From: Rahnella aquatilis CIP 78.65 = ATCC 33071
Lineage (GTDB): Bacteria > Pseudomonadota > Gammaproteobacteria > Enterobacterales > Enterobacteriaceae
Direction of reading: 5' to 3'
DNA: 64,000 nt
Assembly: GCF_000241955.1 (NCBI RefSeq)
Contig: NC_016818.1
Span: 1,798,001 to 1,862,000, forward strand
Shown here: positions 17,017 to 25,730 of the stretch, piece by piece
How the letters are laid out: the number at the start of each line of letters is the position of its first letter
Position numbering within the stretch: the stretch's first letter is position 1
Program-made: the position numbers and the translations under genes
Notes under the pieces: generated by a model
What the model saw: the letters and a program-made list of their open reading frames with translations, nothing else
Databases searched by the model: none
Told to the model about the DNA's origin: nothing

Positions 17017-17023
17017 GTATGAG

Positions 17024-17203
17024 TTAGCCGATATTGCGATGGCCAATTAGGTACATCACTCGTTGGTAATGTTCCTGCCGGTTGCGGTGAAGTTGTAACC
17101 CCTGCTCCCAGGCAATATCTGCCACCCTCTCCGCATCGGATCCGGTGCGCTCGTTTTCGCCCCTGGATTGCCAGAGTTTCAAAATCTCAGTATTCACGTT
17201 CAT
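17024..17203 (-). CDS. Small conserved-looking ICE protein (59 aa)
   Basis: A 59-residue protein from the ATG at 17203 with AGGAAA eight bases upstream, ending 8 bases before a strong terminator. It is charged and helical (ILKLWQSRGENER, RVADIAWEQGLQLH) with a RHxNRQEHYQR-like basic tail. No family is recognised. It follows another small coiled-coil gene and mobC in the same orientation, so it may be an accessory of the mobilisation or maintenance module. Confidence 0.62.
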   Translation of the reverse strand: MNVNTEILKLWQSRGENERTGSDAERVADIAWEQGLQLHRNRQEHYQRVMYLIGHRNIG

Positions 17204-17360
17204 TTTCTGTTTCCTGTGTGTTTGGGAACACTCAGCGTCGTGTCACGACAGTGGGAATGCCAACATAATTTGATGCGGGCAACGAAATATTCGCCCCCGC
17301 TGTTAACGTGGACTGAAGGTTTGACCTGTTCCCTGTTGATTAACACATTTTGATGTCAGC

Positions 17361-17387
17361 AATGACCGCTCCTAGCACAGAGCTGCC
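17361..17387 (+). repeat. Dispersed repeat, TGGCAC-type half (diverged)
   Basis: AATGACCGCTCCTAGCACAG followed by AGCTGCC. Shares GCTCCT..GCAC.GAGCTGCC with the copy at 15469. Confidence 0.55.
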
Positions 17388-17438
17388 TGTCAGATTAGGT
17401 TTGGCCCTGTGTCGTAGTTGTGCCAGGCCAAGTCTGAG

Positions 17439-17726
17439 CTAATACAAATTATCAGTATCTTTCTGGAGCGTCTGCAGCCGCTGTTCCAGGCTATCCAGTC
17501 TTTCTTCGAGGTCATGGCTCTGCTGCTCAATATCTTCCAGCGTTTCTGACAGAACGTCACGTAGCAGCACAAAATTTGCGTGCAGGGCGTACACAAAATC
17601 GTGGCCGCGAACCAGTAATGCTTCGCGCGGTATGTCCTGCAATGCGGAATGCGTCATCCATGTCACCAGCGCTTTTGCGCTCATTTCAGTCGGTACGTCC
17701 GAAAGTTGGTCAGTTTCTCTGTTCAT
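17439..17726 (-). CDS. Small coiled-coil ICE protein
   Basis: 95 residues; AGGACACC precedes the ATG at 17726. The C-terminal half (about 55-95) is a heptad-like coiled coil (LRDVLSETLEDIEQQ, LEERLDSLEQRLQTL). The N-terminal part is globular (SAKALVTWMTHSAL). No named family is recognised. It is placed between mobC and the 59-residue protein on the same strand, so probably part of the backbone and not cargo. Confidence 0.65.
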   Translation of the reverse strand: MNRETDQLSDVPTEMSAKALVTWMTHSALQDIPREALLVRGHDFVYALHANFVLLRDVLSETLEDIEQQSHDLEERLDSLEQRLQTLQKDTDNLY

Positions 17727-17833
17727 TCTGGTGTCCTGTCTGTTCTTATTTTGGGTGAGTATTTAGAGGGGCATTATTTCAGGTCGTTGCGCTGCTGGTT
17801 GGGTGGGTTGGGACTGTAAGTGATAGAGAAGAA

Positions 17834-18583
17834 CTATATGCCGTGGTCTAAATCGATCCGTTGCAACTCGTCGAGCGTATAGATGCGGAAGACATTCCGG
17901 TGGCGGGTTTCCAGCGGAATGTGTTGATGGTTAACGATGACGTGCCGGATGCTGTCAAACAGCCTTTCAAGACCGCGCTTTTTCTGCGTGTCTGGCACGA
18001 TATAAAAAACGTAAATCCAGTCTTTACGGGTGCGTGCCAGCAAATGGCTGGCGATGATCGACTGATAACGGGCTCTGGTTTTCAGACGACGCTCGGTCTC
18101 AATGGCGATCACGGTGCCGCCGGGGAGGGTAATCAGACCGTCCGGTCGGTGACTGACCTGGTAACGACTGAGGAAGGTTGTGCGATCGCCATTTATCCAT
18201 CCGGATGCGCCTTTTTGCTCAAGGATGATACGGGCGGTCTGATTATCAAGGTGATGTTCCAGCGTCCAGCCGGTGATTTTTGAAGGCTCAAACCGTGCTG
18301 GGAAAAGCGCATCGTTTGGGGTTAACACAACGGCCAGTCCGTCACTGGTTATGCCCCATAATGAAATTTTCATCGTGCGCGATACCAGGACGTGCTTTTG
18401 TATTAAGCCCATGCCCTCGACTTTTGAAAGCAGGGAATATAGCGATTTATGATCCCTGAAGCCAAACAGCAGCATCAGCGTTTTAAAATCACTGTACGTT
18501 TCTTCTTTCAGGAAATTCAGTAGTCGTTGTATTTTTTCGAGTTGTCGCGTCTGGCGTTCGCTATATGTGGTGATCAGCATCAT
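17834..18583 (-). CDS. mobC: MobC-type relaxase (MOB-C, winged-helix plus nuclease-fold)
   Basis: 249 residues from the ATG at 18583 (or 18580), placed directly after a GGGGGA ribosome site; the upstream in-frame ATG lies inside mobB. The N-terminal ~80 residues form a winged helix (RLLNFLKEETYSDFKT, MGLIQKHVLVS), the replication-relaxation type DNA-binding domain. The C-terminal part has the restriction-enzyme-like core of MOB-C relaxases: D148 in HRPDGLI and E162/E164 in AIETERR. CloDF13 MobC and pAD1 TraX belong to this group and nick oriT without the tyrosine/HUH chemistry of other relaxases. The gene lies 7 bp after mobB. It should nick the ICE oriT and start transfer. Confidence 0.8.
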   Translation of the reverse strand: MMLITTYSERQTRQLEKIQRLLNFLKEETYSDFKTLMLLFGFRDHKSLYSLLSKVEGMGLIQKHVLVSRTMKISLWGITSDGLAVVLTPNDALFPARFEPSKITGWTLEHHLDNQTARIILEQKGASGWINGDRTTFLSRYQVSHRPDGLITLPGGTVIAIETERRLKTRARYQSIIASHLLARTRKDWIYVFYIVPDTQKKRGLERLFDSIRHVIVNHQHIPLETRHRNVFRIYTLDELQRIDLDHGI

Positions 18584-18590
18584 TCCCCCT

Positions 18591-20462
18591 TTAAAAATCC
18601 AGCAATGATGGGTTTTCCTCTTTATCGGCGTTCGGTGTTGTTGTGTCTTCTTCGTCCGTATTATCAAAAAAAAGATCGGGTCGCGTTGTGGTGATATCCG
18701 TCTTTGATGCGGGTCCGGGGGAAGTTTCCTCCTCGCTAAAATCCAGGGTGATATTTACCGTTGCGGCGGTGGCGGCAATCGCGGGCGAAACGGCACAGAT
18801 CTCCAGTTCACGTTTTTTCACCCTGATTGGGGAAATCAGTGAGGCGGAGGGAAGTGTCTTCGTCGTAAAGATAAAGCTGACAAAATCGGGTAGGTTCAGG
18901 ATCATATTGCTGTCGGTAAAGAAACGCTCTGCCTGCCTGATAGTGCGTTCATTGTCGATAGTCTCTGTAAGCACGGCATCGGTTTTCGCTTTGCGGACCT
19001 CATCATCGACTAATATGGTGCCTGACATCCTGGCTACCCATTCAGCGGTGTCCGGATCCATGACCCGATAAACCAGTTTGAATTTAGCGTTCTCAACGAC
19101 CGCACCGACAACGGCATCACCTTTCAAATCTGCCGGACAGTCTTTTAAATCGGCAATAGACTGATGGTCCATAATAATATGCACGCCTTTATCGCGTGCC
19201 GCGCCTAAACCTTCCAGTGCGGGCCTGGATAAATGGTATTTCAGTTCGGAAAGATAAATAGCAATGGGGCGTGGCACGTTTTTCACTCGCTCGCGCCTTT
19301 CTGCCAACTGGTACAGGCGAACTAGCAGCATGCGCTGAGCGGTAATGATTTTGCTGTTGCGCATTGAGCCAATCACATAACAGCAACCACCTTCCTCGAA
19401 TATCGTATTTAGTGAAAATCCGGTGGGGGCATTGATGGCATTGAGTAAGGCCAGCTCTTCGATTTTCCCAAAAAAGGCTTTTATTTTATCGGCAATACCC
19501 TGAACGTAGTCTCCGTTATACACATCCCGAATGGTTGAGGCAGTATTACGGGTGACAAACTGCGCGGCTATCCGGGCAGCTTTCCGGTCGTCAATGCGAT
19601 AAAAGTCAGATTCCTGACCTTTTTCTGCCAGGCTGAACCCGGCAACAAACAATTCTTCCAGCTCTTCGGCGGTGATCTCTTCAATCAGGTTTAACTGGTA
19701 TTGGGGCTTTCGCAGGTCAATCAAGGCAAAGGGTTTCCCTGCATCTTCGCAGGATTTGCGGTATAGGTGGGGTGCCCATTCATCATCTTTGGGGTCCATA
19801 ACAAATACGCCTTCACCGGCCAGAATACTTTGATAAAGTAATATGCCGGTGGCAACCCCTTTACCGGCGCCGGTGGTGCCGATAATATCCGCGTGTTGTT
19901 TTTGCCAGTCTTTTAACGGCAAATACATCGGGTGAGTATCTCGGTCAATGCCAATAAATAACCCTTTGTTCAGATCGATATAATCCAGCGGATCATAATG
20001 CAGCGTTTCCGGCAGCAGTGATTTCACCGTGCGGACATCGGTGCGTAATTCCCGTTCAAGTGCGGTTTTCCTGACGAGGCGTTTTTTTATTTTGTCTAAT
20101 TCAGGTGTTAATACCCTGCGCAGCAGAATATGGAAAATAAAGCCTGTTACGGTAAAGGTAATCAGTACCGGCCATGCCAGAACAGGAATGCTGGCGACTA
20201 CCCGGCCTTTATAAAGCCACTGGGAAATCCGAATAACAACCGGGGCCATCGTACCCGAAAGAAAACACAGCAGAGAAAAAGCAATAATCAGCTTTTGCCA
20301 CAATGGGGCTTTTTGCCGTTCATCGCTTTTCATCGACGCGAAAAACGGCATGGTTAGCCCCGATAACAGCGCCAGCATCAGCTGATGCTGTTGCGTAAAA
20401 GCAATGGAGCTCAGCGCGCCATCCACTATCAGCGATAGTGAAACAGACATTTTATATAACAT
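18591..20462 (-). CDS. mobB: MobB-like type IV coupling protein (TraD/VirD4-like ATPase)
   Basis: 623 residues. Membrane segments lie at about 20-45 (LMLALLSGLTMPF) and 60-115 (IIAFSLLCFLSGT and VLAWPVLITFTVTGF). The cytoplasmic ATPase domain has Walker A GTTGAGKG near 195-202, DPKDDEW near 222, and a Walker B-like strand AIYLSELKYH (acidic residue reduced to E) near 405-415. A DHQS sequence in the TraM/TraD recognition region follows. The C-terminal tail is acidic (EEDTTTPNADKEEN), as coupling proteins often have for relaxosome contact. It links the MobC-oriT complex to the VirB channel. The start at 20462 has only a weak ribosome site; ATG at 20450 is possible. Confidence 0.82.
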   Translation of the reverse strand: MLYKMSVSLSLIVDGALSSIAFTQQHQLMLALLSGLTMPFFASMKSDERQKAPLWQKLIIAFSLLCFLSGTMAPVVIRISQWLYKGRVVASIPVLAWPVLITFTVTGFIFHILLRRVLTPELDKIKKRLVRKTALERELRTDVRTVKSLLPETLHYDPLDYIDLNKGLFIGIDRDTHPMYLPLKDWQKQHADIIGTTGAGKGVATGILLYQSILAGEGVFVMDPKDDEWAPHLYRKSCEDAGKPFALIDLRKPQYQLNLIEEITAEELEELFVAGFSLAEKGQESDFYRIDDRKAARIAAQFVTRNTASTIRDVYNGDYVQGIADKIKAFFGKIEELALLNAINAPTGFSLNTIFEEGGCCYVIGSMRNSKIITAQRMLLVRLYQLAERRERVKNVPRPIAIYLSELKYHLSRPALEGLGAARDKGVHIIMDHQSIADLKDCPADLKGDAVVGAVVENAKFKLVYRVMDPDTAEWVARMSGTILVDDEVRKAKTDAVLTETIDNERTIRQAERFFTDSNMILNLPDFVSFIFTTKTLPSASLISPIRVKKRELEICAVSPAIAATAATVNITLDFSEEETSPGPASKTDITTTRPDLFFDNTDEEDTTTPNADKEENPSLLDF

Positions 20463-20856
20463 TAAGGTACCTGCTTGGTTGGTAACTCATACTAGCGTAT
20501 TGCTCCTTCCATTCGCCCAGCACCGTGGTGAGTACGGATGGGCAGGTGAATGGGATAAACAGATTCGGCGCGTTGCGGTCACATGCAGGAAATACACTTC
20601 CAAGCACCGAACGGCGTGCGCTAGGAAGTTTCGCACGTCATCAAGTTGTTGCCTTGTGCCAGTTAGGGATACACTGGGATATCTGAGTCAGATAAATTCT
20701 AAGTATGTCAGGACTGCAACAGAAGCACTGTGCCAGAATCTGAAGTTATTAATGAGTATTGGGTTTGGGCCTAGGGATAGGTCAGTATGGCTACAAATCC
20801 ACCTCGAGACCTGGTATGATCCTTATGGTTCAATGAATTAATACGTAGAGCTTAAG
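20463..20856. other. Spacer between transfer module and second cargo patch
   Basis: 393 bases. One open frame crosses it but overlaps mobB antisense and has no family features. The right part presumably holds the promoter of the three-gene operon. Confidence 0.45.
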
Positions 20857-21666
20857 ATGATAAAAGATAGCGGAAGAGAAAAGCTTTCAGACAAAAAATT
20901 CGATTCTTTAGTAACTCAGGTGGGTTTTGTTAATAAATTGTTTGAGCGGTTAGTAGCATTGAAAATTGAGTTCAAAAATGTGAACTTTCGTTACTGTATT
21001 TTTGATGCCGCCTACATTAGAAACTGTAGCTTTCAGGATTGTGATTTTACCGGATGTAGATTTCTGAATTGCAACCTACTAGGGTCAAACTTTAATGGTT
21101 GTAAGTTTGATTATGCTACATTTGATAAAACGCATATTGATAATGATATTCTCGATGTTGGCTGCCCAGGCCTCGAGAATTTGAAACTTAAATTTGCTCG
21201 TTCATTGCGATTAAATTACCAGCAAATCGGCGATTCAAAATCTGCAAATAAAGCCATTGCTATCGAACTTCAAGCAACTGAAGCTCATCTTCACAAGAGT
21301 TGGAAATCTAAAGAATCATATTATCGAAAAAAGTATAAAGGAATTAATCGCTTAAAAACATTTGGTGAATGGACTGAATTCAAACTTCTGGATTTGATTT
21401 GGGGGAACGGAGAGTCAGCATATAAATTGTGTAGAGCGGTTATGCTGATACTAATCGCTATTGCCGGAATTCATGTTTTTAATTTTGGCAATCCAAAACT
21501 AGTAAGTTCATATTTTGAAGCATTGCTTCTTTCACCACAGATATTCCTAGGGGTTAATATTCCAATTATATATCCTACGTCTTATCTAACCGTAATTGTT
21601 TTGGTTAGATTAATCATGTTTGGTTTCTTCATGTCTATTATCATTAAACGTTTTAATAGGCGTTAA
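20857..21666 (+). CDS. Pentapeptide-repeat membrane protein, first gene of a three-gene operon
   Basis: 269 residues. Residues about 38-90 form pentapeptide repeats (FKNVNFRYCIF, CSFQDCDFTGCRF, CNLLGSNFNGCKF), a right-handed quadrilateral helix. A helical linker (130-170) follows. The C-terminal ~85 residues contain two hydrophobic segments, AVMLILIAIAGIHVF (about 193-207) and TVIVLVRLIMFGFFMSII (about 248-265). Between them lies a re-entrant-like stretch (FLGVNIPIIYP), giving a two-helix pore-like layout. Similar pentapeptide plus ion-channel-like proteins are known as candidate membrane effectors. Two bases separate it from the nucleotidyltransferase gene, so they are co-transcribed. Effector function is inference. 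Confidence 0.68.
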   Translation: MIKDSGREKLSDKKFDSLVTQVGFVNKLFERLVALKIEFKNVNFRYCIFDAAYIRNCSFQDCDFTGCRFLNCNLLGSNFNGCKFDYATFDKTHIDNDILDVGCPGLENLKLKFARSLRLNYQQIGDSKSANKAIAIELQATEAHLHKSWKSKESYYRKKYKGINRLKTFGEWTEFKLLDLIWGNGESAYKLCRAVMLILIAIAGIHVFNFGNPKLVSSYFEALLLSPQIFLGVNIPIIYPTSYLTVIVLVRLIMFGFFMSIIIKRFNRR

Positions 21667-21668
21667 TT

Positions 21669-22304
21669 ATGCATATTTACGCTTTTGGATCAGTATGTCG
21701 AGGTGAGGTTGATTCATTTTCGGATGTTGACTTGCTAGCTATTGTCAATGGCCGAGATGAGAGGTTTAATCCTAAGGATTACTCTATTTACTCCTATGCG
21801 CGAATTAATGAGCTTTGGGAACAAGGCAACCCATTTGCCTGGCACCTCTTTTTAGAGTCTAAACTAATCTATTCCCCAGATAGTTCAGACTATTTACGTT
21901 CTTTAGGGGAGCCGAACGCTTATAAATCAGGTTTAGCTGATTGCAAGAAATTCCGTGAAATATTCCTTTCTGCTAAAAAATCGATTGAAACATCAGATCT
22001 TACAGAAATATTTGATTTGTCATCGGTATTTTTGGCGATACGAAATTTTGCAACATGCTACTCTTTATTCAATAATATAAGGCCCGACTTTTCACGAAAT
22101 TCAGCACGTAAGATAGTTGTTCACAGCATCCCTATCGATGATTTAACTTATGAATTACTTGAAAGGGCTAGAGTATTATGCACAAGGGGGGTAGGTGAAC
22201 TTCTAAATTCCAATGATATTGATAAAGTGAAAAATATGTTAGATAAAATTGACTCTTGGATGGAAGAAATAATAAATATAATTATTGGTGACGAATATGA
22301 GTGA
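21669..22304 (+). CDS. MNT-like nucleotidyltransferase
   Basis: 211 residues. The N-terminus MHIYAFGSVCRGEVD then SDVDLLAIV has the pol-beta-type core GS(7-8) and D19-x-D21, as in minimal nucleotidyltransferases. The remaining ~140 residues are helical (FREIFLSAKKSIETSD, LERARVLC) like a HEPN-type or substrate-recognition region, but no R-x4-6-H motif is visible. The third catalytic acid is not obvious. It is the second gene of the operon, overlapping the next one by 8 bp. It might nucleotidylate a protein, as MNT antitoxins do, or make a signal for the membrane protein; neither is shown. The start is very close to the catalytic GS, so the N-terminus is shorter than usual. Confidence 0.68.
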   Translation: MHIYAFGSVCRGEVDSFSDVDLLAIVNGRDERFNPKDYSIYSYARINELWEQGNPFAWHLFLESKLIYSPDSSDYLRSLGEPNAYKSGLADCKKFREIFLSAKKSIETSDLTEIFDLSSVFLAIRNFATCYSLFNNIRPDFSRNSARKIVVHSIPIDDLTYELLERARVLCTRGVGELLNSNDIDKVKNMLDKIDSWMEEIINIIIGDEYE

Positions 22305-22614
22305 GTTTAACAATAGAATAATAGCTCAGAGAAATGCTTTAAAAATAATAAACGGATCAGGTTTATTCTCAGAGCCATTACTAAGTTTAACAGAAAAAGC
22401 AATAGATAGATGGTCAAGAAATAATGGGGTTGGTAATTGTGACTCTGCGGTGTTATTACTGAAGTTAATGTCAGGAACTCTATTTTTCTTAGCTAATAAG
22501 AGTCAGGAGCAAATAACTGAAGACTATGAAGCTCTCTGTGAGAAAGTAGATAATCAGTTGTCAGAACTACAGCTTGAAATGGAGAGTAAAATGTTACAAA
22601 AGACAAATCGTTGA
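22297..22614 (+). CDS. Small helical protein, third gene of the operon
   Basis: 105 residues from the ATG at 22297, which overlaps the stop of the nucleotidyltransferase gene (ATGAGTGA), so it is translationally coupled. It is all-helical (LLSLTEKAIDRWSRNN, SAVLLLKLMSGTLFFL, YEALCEKVDNQLSELQLEM). There is no recognised family. It could be a partner or inhibitor of one of the two upstream products. Confidence 0.6.
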   Translation: MSEFNNRIIAQRNALKIINGSGLFSEPLLSLTEKAIDRWSRNNGVGNCDSAVLLLKLMSGTLFFLANKSQEQITEDYEALCEKVDNQLSELQLEMESKMLQKTNR

Positions 22615-22763
22615 ATTCAAAGTCAATGCATATTACTTGCTCAGAGCTGCCCCACGAATATTACTGTTGGTGGCTGTGTGCCAGAAGTTGGTAACGCTAA
22701 CGCCTCATTGCATTAACCATTGGGGTTCAGGTCATTACAATTAATTTAACAAGGTGTAGTTGC

Positions 22764-24134
22764 GTGGAAATTCAATCAATTAAAGAATCAAGATTTAATG
22801 CGCTTGCGGCTTATGCGAGGAACCCATCTGTTAAACTTATTAGTAAGGAGGTCAGTTGGTATCAAACAGATGATCTGCTTATTGTAGCTTGTATGATATT
22901 TGACTATACCGATGGTGAGTATGCAGGAAACATAATGGTAAGAGATGAAGCTGAAAGGTATCGTAACGTAACTATGTCGGACTTCTTCTCTGATATTGAG
23001 CTTGCAAAGGTTAATTTATTTACACGAATTGAAGAATATCATGAAGATATTGATAATATTCGATTGCAGTACCTAGGTGAAGTTAATACCCCAACTCCAG
23101 TTGAGTTCTTTACGCCGTTGAATAGGACGCGAGAGAGACTAGATCCTTTATTTGATCAATTGATTAACAACCCGATGCATTTGTCCGCAAAAAATATCAT
23201 TGAACCCATGATGCGATGGTATGAGGATGCCGACGGAAACTTTATTGAGCAGTTTCAAACCACAGGCTTTAAGCAGCGGATTTGGGAGTTATATTTATTT
23301 GCTATGCTCATTGAGAATGATGTAGTCCTCGATCCCAGAGGGGCAATTCCTGATTTCATATGTAATTGTTTCTATGGTCATTTTTGTGTGGAGGCAACCA
23401 CGGTAAATCCAACAGTAACAAGAGGTGTGGTCGAATCCATTCCAGTACCATCTTCCTTGGCAGAATTGGAAGATATTCAGCGTAATTATTACCCAATTAA
23501 GTTCGGGAGCGCTTTATTTTCCAAGCTGAGGAAACAGTACTGGTTAAAGGAAGCATGCGTTGGAAAACCTTTGATTTTTGCGGTTACTGATTGCCTAAGC
23601 CCTGAGTCAGGAAAAATTTCCAAAAACTCATTAGCATACTATCTCTATGGTTATATTCATGAGTGGCAGCATGATGATAATGGTCAGTTACAAATACTAC
23701 CACGACGAATTGACGAACATAGATGGGGTGGTAAAGTGATCCCTTCTGGCTTTTTCAATTTGGAGAGTTCTGAACATATTAGTGCTGTGATATTTTCAAA
23801 CGACGCATCATTCGGGAAATTTAATCGAATGGGGTTATCGAATGGTTTTGCTCCCGAGGGAACTCAAATGAGACGGGTCGGAACACACTATAACCCGGAC
23901 CCTAATGCTACAGAGCCGTTGCCGTTTTATTTAAACGTTAATGATCCAAGTTACCAGGAATTGTGGATCGAAGGGTTAGATGTTTATCACAATCCGAATG
24001 CACTTATTCCTCTATCACCTTCATTCTTTGAAAACGCAGCTCATCACTATTTGCTGCCTGATGGAAATGTAAGAACTAACTATCCTGCATTTCAGCCACA
24101 AGGTTCTATTACTCGGATAAGTCTCCCCGAATAA
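22764..24134 (+). CDS. Hypothetical protein with a possible PD-(D/E)XK-like core
   Basis: 456 residues; GTG start with AAGG nine bases upstream. An N-terminal domain of ~110 residues is followed by a segment resembling a nuclease core: E175 in RIWELYLFA, D197 in AIPDFICN, E210 in FCVEATTVN. The usual lysine is replaced by threonine (E-A-T), so catalysis is uncertain. The C-terminal half is rich in aromatics and glycine (SGFFNLESSEHISAVIFS) and is not recognised. It begins 150 bases after the three-gene operon and may be independent. A defence or mobile-element role is inferred from position only. Confidence 0.58.
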   Translation: MEIQSIKESRFNALAAYARNPSVKLISKEVSWYQTDDLLIVACMIFDYTDGEYAGNIMVRDEAERYRNVTMSDFFSDIELAKVNLFTRIEEYHEDIDNIRLQYLGEVNTPTPVEFFTPLNRTRERLDPLFDQLINNPMHLSAKNIIEPMMRWYEDADGNFIEQFQTTGFKQRIWELYLFAMLIENDVVLDPRGAIPDFICNCFYGHFCVEATTVNPTVTRGVVESIPVPSSLAELEDIQRNYYPIKFGSALFSKLRKQYWLKEACVGKPLIFAVTDCLSPESGKISKNSLAYYLYGYIHEWQHDDNGQLQILPRRIDEHRWGGKVIPSGFFNLESSEHISAVIFSNDASFGKFNRMGLSNGFAPEGTQMRRVGTHYNPDPNATEPLPFYLNVNDPSYQELWIEGLDVYHNPNALIPLSPSFFENAAHHYLLPDGNVRTNYPAFQPQGSITRISLPE

Positions 24135-25054
24135 TTTTGTCTATGTCTGCGATTAGATGCTGGCTGAAAAACAAAGTAGTACCAGAATCACTACTAATCT
24201 GGTCTACCGCCCGTTTGCTCGTTGGTCAACCCGCTACCGCATGTCAGCTTTTCGCTTGACCGGCTGCCAGATTAAGCAACGACTTATCCTGCTTATTTCA
24301 ACATCATGATGCCTCCTTCGTCAGCAGTTCGCCCCATGACATCGCCCCATCAGTTCGCCCCACGGTGTTGGGCGAAAAGGCGGGGCGAACGTCCGGGGTA
24401 AAGAAGGTGGCCGCTGTGCGACCATGTGCAGGTAAACATGCTTCCCTGCACGAAACGGCGTGCACCAGTACATGCGGGCTGGACGCCCTTATTGCCTGTC
24501 GCATGGGGGTAATGTCGCGGCTGGACGCCGTGCCAAAACCCCCAACGTCAACGGCGGCACACCGTCGCCCGCTACGCGCGACCACCCCCTTTAAGACGGT
24601 CGCTTTCGCCTTTTTCTTCCCTTTGCTCGTTTCTCGCAGCGGGAATAAAAGGGAAGCTGACCTTTAAAGAGGGTGGTCGCGCCACGCTACCGGCTTTTGG
24701 CCGGAGACTTAGCCGCGACGGTGTGCGGGGCGATGCCCCCCAAATAAACCGCTGTCGTGGGCGACAGCTTTTCGCTCGCTGGGGCGGCGAAATTTATTCG
24801 GCTCCCCCGGCCGGCAAAATCCGCGTGGGCGCGGCTGTTTGCCGGTGAGGCGCGGCGCCTGAACTATTTTCGCTCCTTAACCCGCGAAAATAATTCTGTC
24901 CGCTGCCTCATTTTTACGGCCCACATTTCTTCACTCCTTAATCCGTGAAAAATGTGCCGGGCCGTAAAAACCTGAAAACCACCACGCCTCAAGCCGGACC
25001 CGGCTGAAATTTTTTGGCGCTATAGGAGACCTGCGAATAAAATTAAGGCAGGGG
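24135..25054. other. Structured gene-free region, candidate oriT
   Basis: 920 bases without a supported gene, between the mobilisation genes and the VirB cluster, so the expected place of an oriT. It holds two copies of CAGTTCGCCCCA (24325-24336, 24351-24362) with an inverted GGGGCGAAC (24382-24390). It also holds a nested palindrome described as a separate entry, and further GC-rich inverted repeats to about 24960. The oriT assignment is an inference from position and structure; no nic site is recognised. Confidence 0.5.
24558..24725. repeat. Nested 168-bp inverted repeat
   Basis: Three perfect arm pairs are nested. CACACCGTCGC (24558-24568) pairs with GCGACGGTGTG (24715-24725). GCGCGACCACCC (24576-24587) pairs with GGGTGGTCGCGC (24671-24682), extended inward by CTTTAA/TTAAAG. 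CTTCCCTTT (24616-24624) pairs with AAAGGGAAG (24648-24656). The structure is too large for a simple terminator. It may be a relaxase or replication recognition region or a structured RNA. Confidence 0.75.
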
Positions 25055-25360
25055 TTAATATTGGCTCTCGCGGATTTCCCTGATGATGTTGGAATAACAC
25101 TGACGACTTTCTTTAATGCTGGTTTCATCCAGCGTAAATCCTCGCCGGTTAGCTTCCTCTGTCAGCGTTATTCTGTCGGTGCCGTTCAGCGTTTGCAGTA
25201 ATTGCAATAACCGGCAGATAACCCGGTGGTGATAAATTTCATAATAAAGGCCGCATCCACGCATCGCCTCATTTTCAATGTGCTCAATAACACAGGCTGC
25301 GCTCATGGAATCCCCGCGCTGATGTGTCCAGGGATGCTGAATAAAACCCGGTTTTGTCAT
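25055..25360 (-). CDS. Hypothetical protein at the end of the VirB cluster
   Basis: 101 residues; GGAGG eight bases before the ATG at 25360. Helical with a conserved-looking centre (RVICRLLQLLQTLNG, LTEEANRRGFTLD). No family is recognised. It is the last gene of the leftward mating-pair operon, 18 bp after the TrbM/KikA-like gene, so probably a transfer accessory. Confidence 0.6.
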   Translation of the reverse strand: MTKPGFIQHPWTHQRGDSMSAACVIEHIENEAMRGCGLYYEIYHHRVICRLLQLLQTLNGTDRITLTEEANRRGFTLDETSIKESRQCYSNIIREIRESQY

Positions 25361-25378
25361 GATGACTACCTCCGTTAA

Positions 25379-25681
25379 TTAACCACGCATGCGCCCAAAT
25401 TTACTGATTATCTGGCTGATAATTGCCGGGTCTGCCGAATCACACTCAAGTAAGAACGATTTTCTGGCATCGGCAGTGTGGTCCGGCAGAAAACCGTGCT
25501 TGTTCTTTTTCACGATATTAAAGAATGCACGTTCAGCCGAATGGCATTCATTGCCGCCGCCGTTACCGGTAGCTTTACCGTACATGCATAACACCACTTC
25601 ACAGGCGTCAGCGGCCATGACGGAGGTTGAGTATGACGCCATAATGCAGAGTAATAATGCGGAAGATATTGTTTTTTTCAT
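25379..25681 (-). CDS. TrbM/KikA-like conjugal transfer protein
   Basis: 100 residues from the ATG at 25681, which has AAGGTG seven bases upstream. A signal peptide (MKKTISSALLLCIMASYSTSV, cut after MAA) leads into CEVVLCMYGKATG, GNECHSAERAFF and FLLECDSAD. The four cysteines and the LCMYGK..GG.EC pattern match the periplasmic TrbM/KikA/MpfK family of VirB-type systems. It presumably assists pilus or channel assembly in the periplasm. Confidence 0.75.
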   Translation of the reverse strand: MKKTISSALLLCIMASYSTSVMAADACEVVLCMYGKATGNGGGNECHSAERAFFNIVKKNKHGFLPDHTADARKSFLLECDSADPAIISQIISKFGRMRG

Positions 25682-25730
25682 TTCGGTCACCTTCATATTT
25701 AAACGAGGGTTGCGTAATTCGATAAGTTAT

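Noticed and set aside
5412..17400. The dispersed repeats as a CRISPR array
   Set aside because: Copies are 0.1-2.5 kb apart, vary in sequence, and no cas genes or regular spacers are present.
20404..20841. Plus-strand open frame of 145 codons
   Set aside because: Overlaps mobB antisense and has a composition unlike a protein; treated as chance.
24304..24948. Several open frames in the palindromic region
   Set aside because: They arise from GC-rich inverted repeats on both strands and lack family signatures; the region is more likely a non-coding structured locus.
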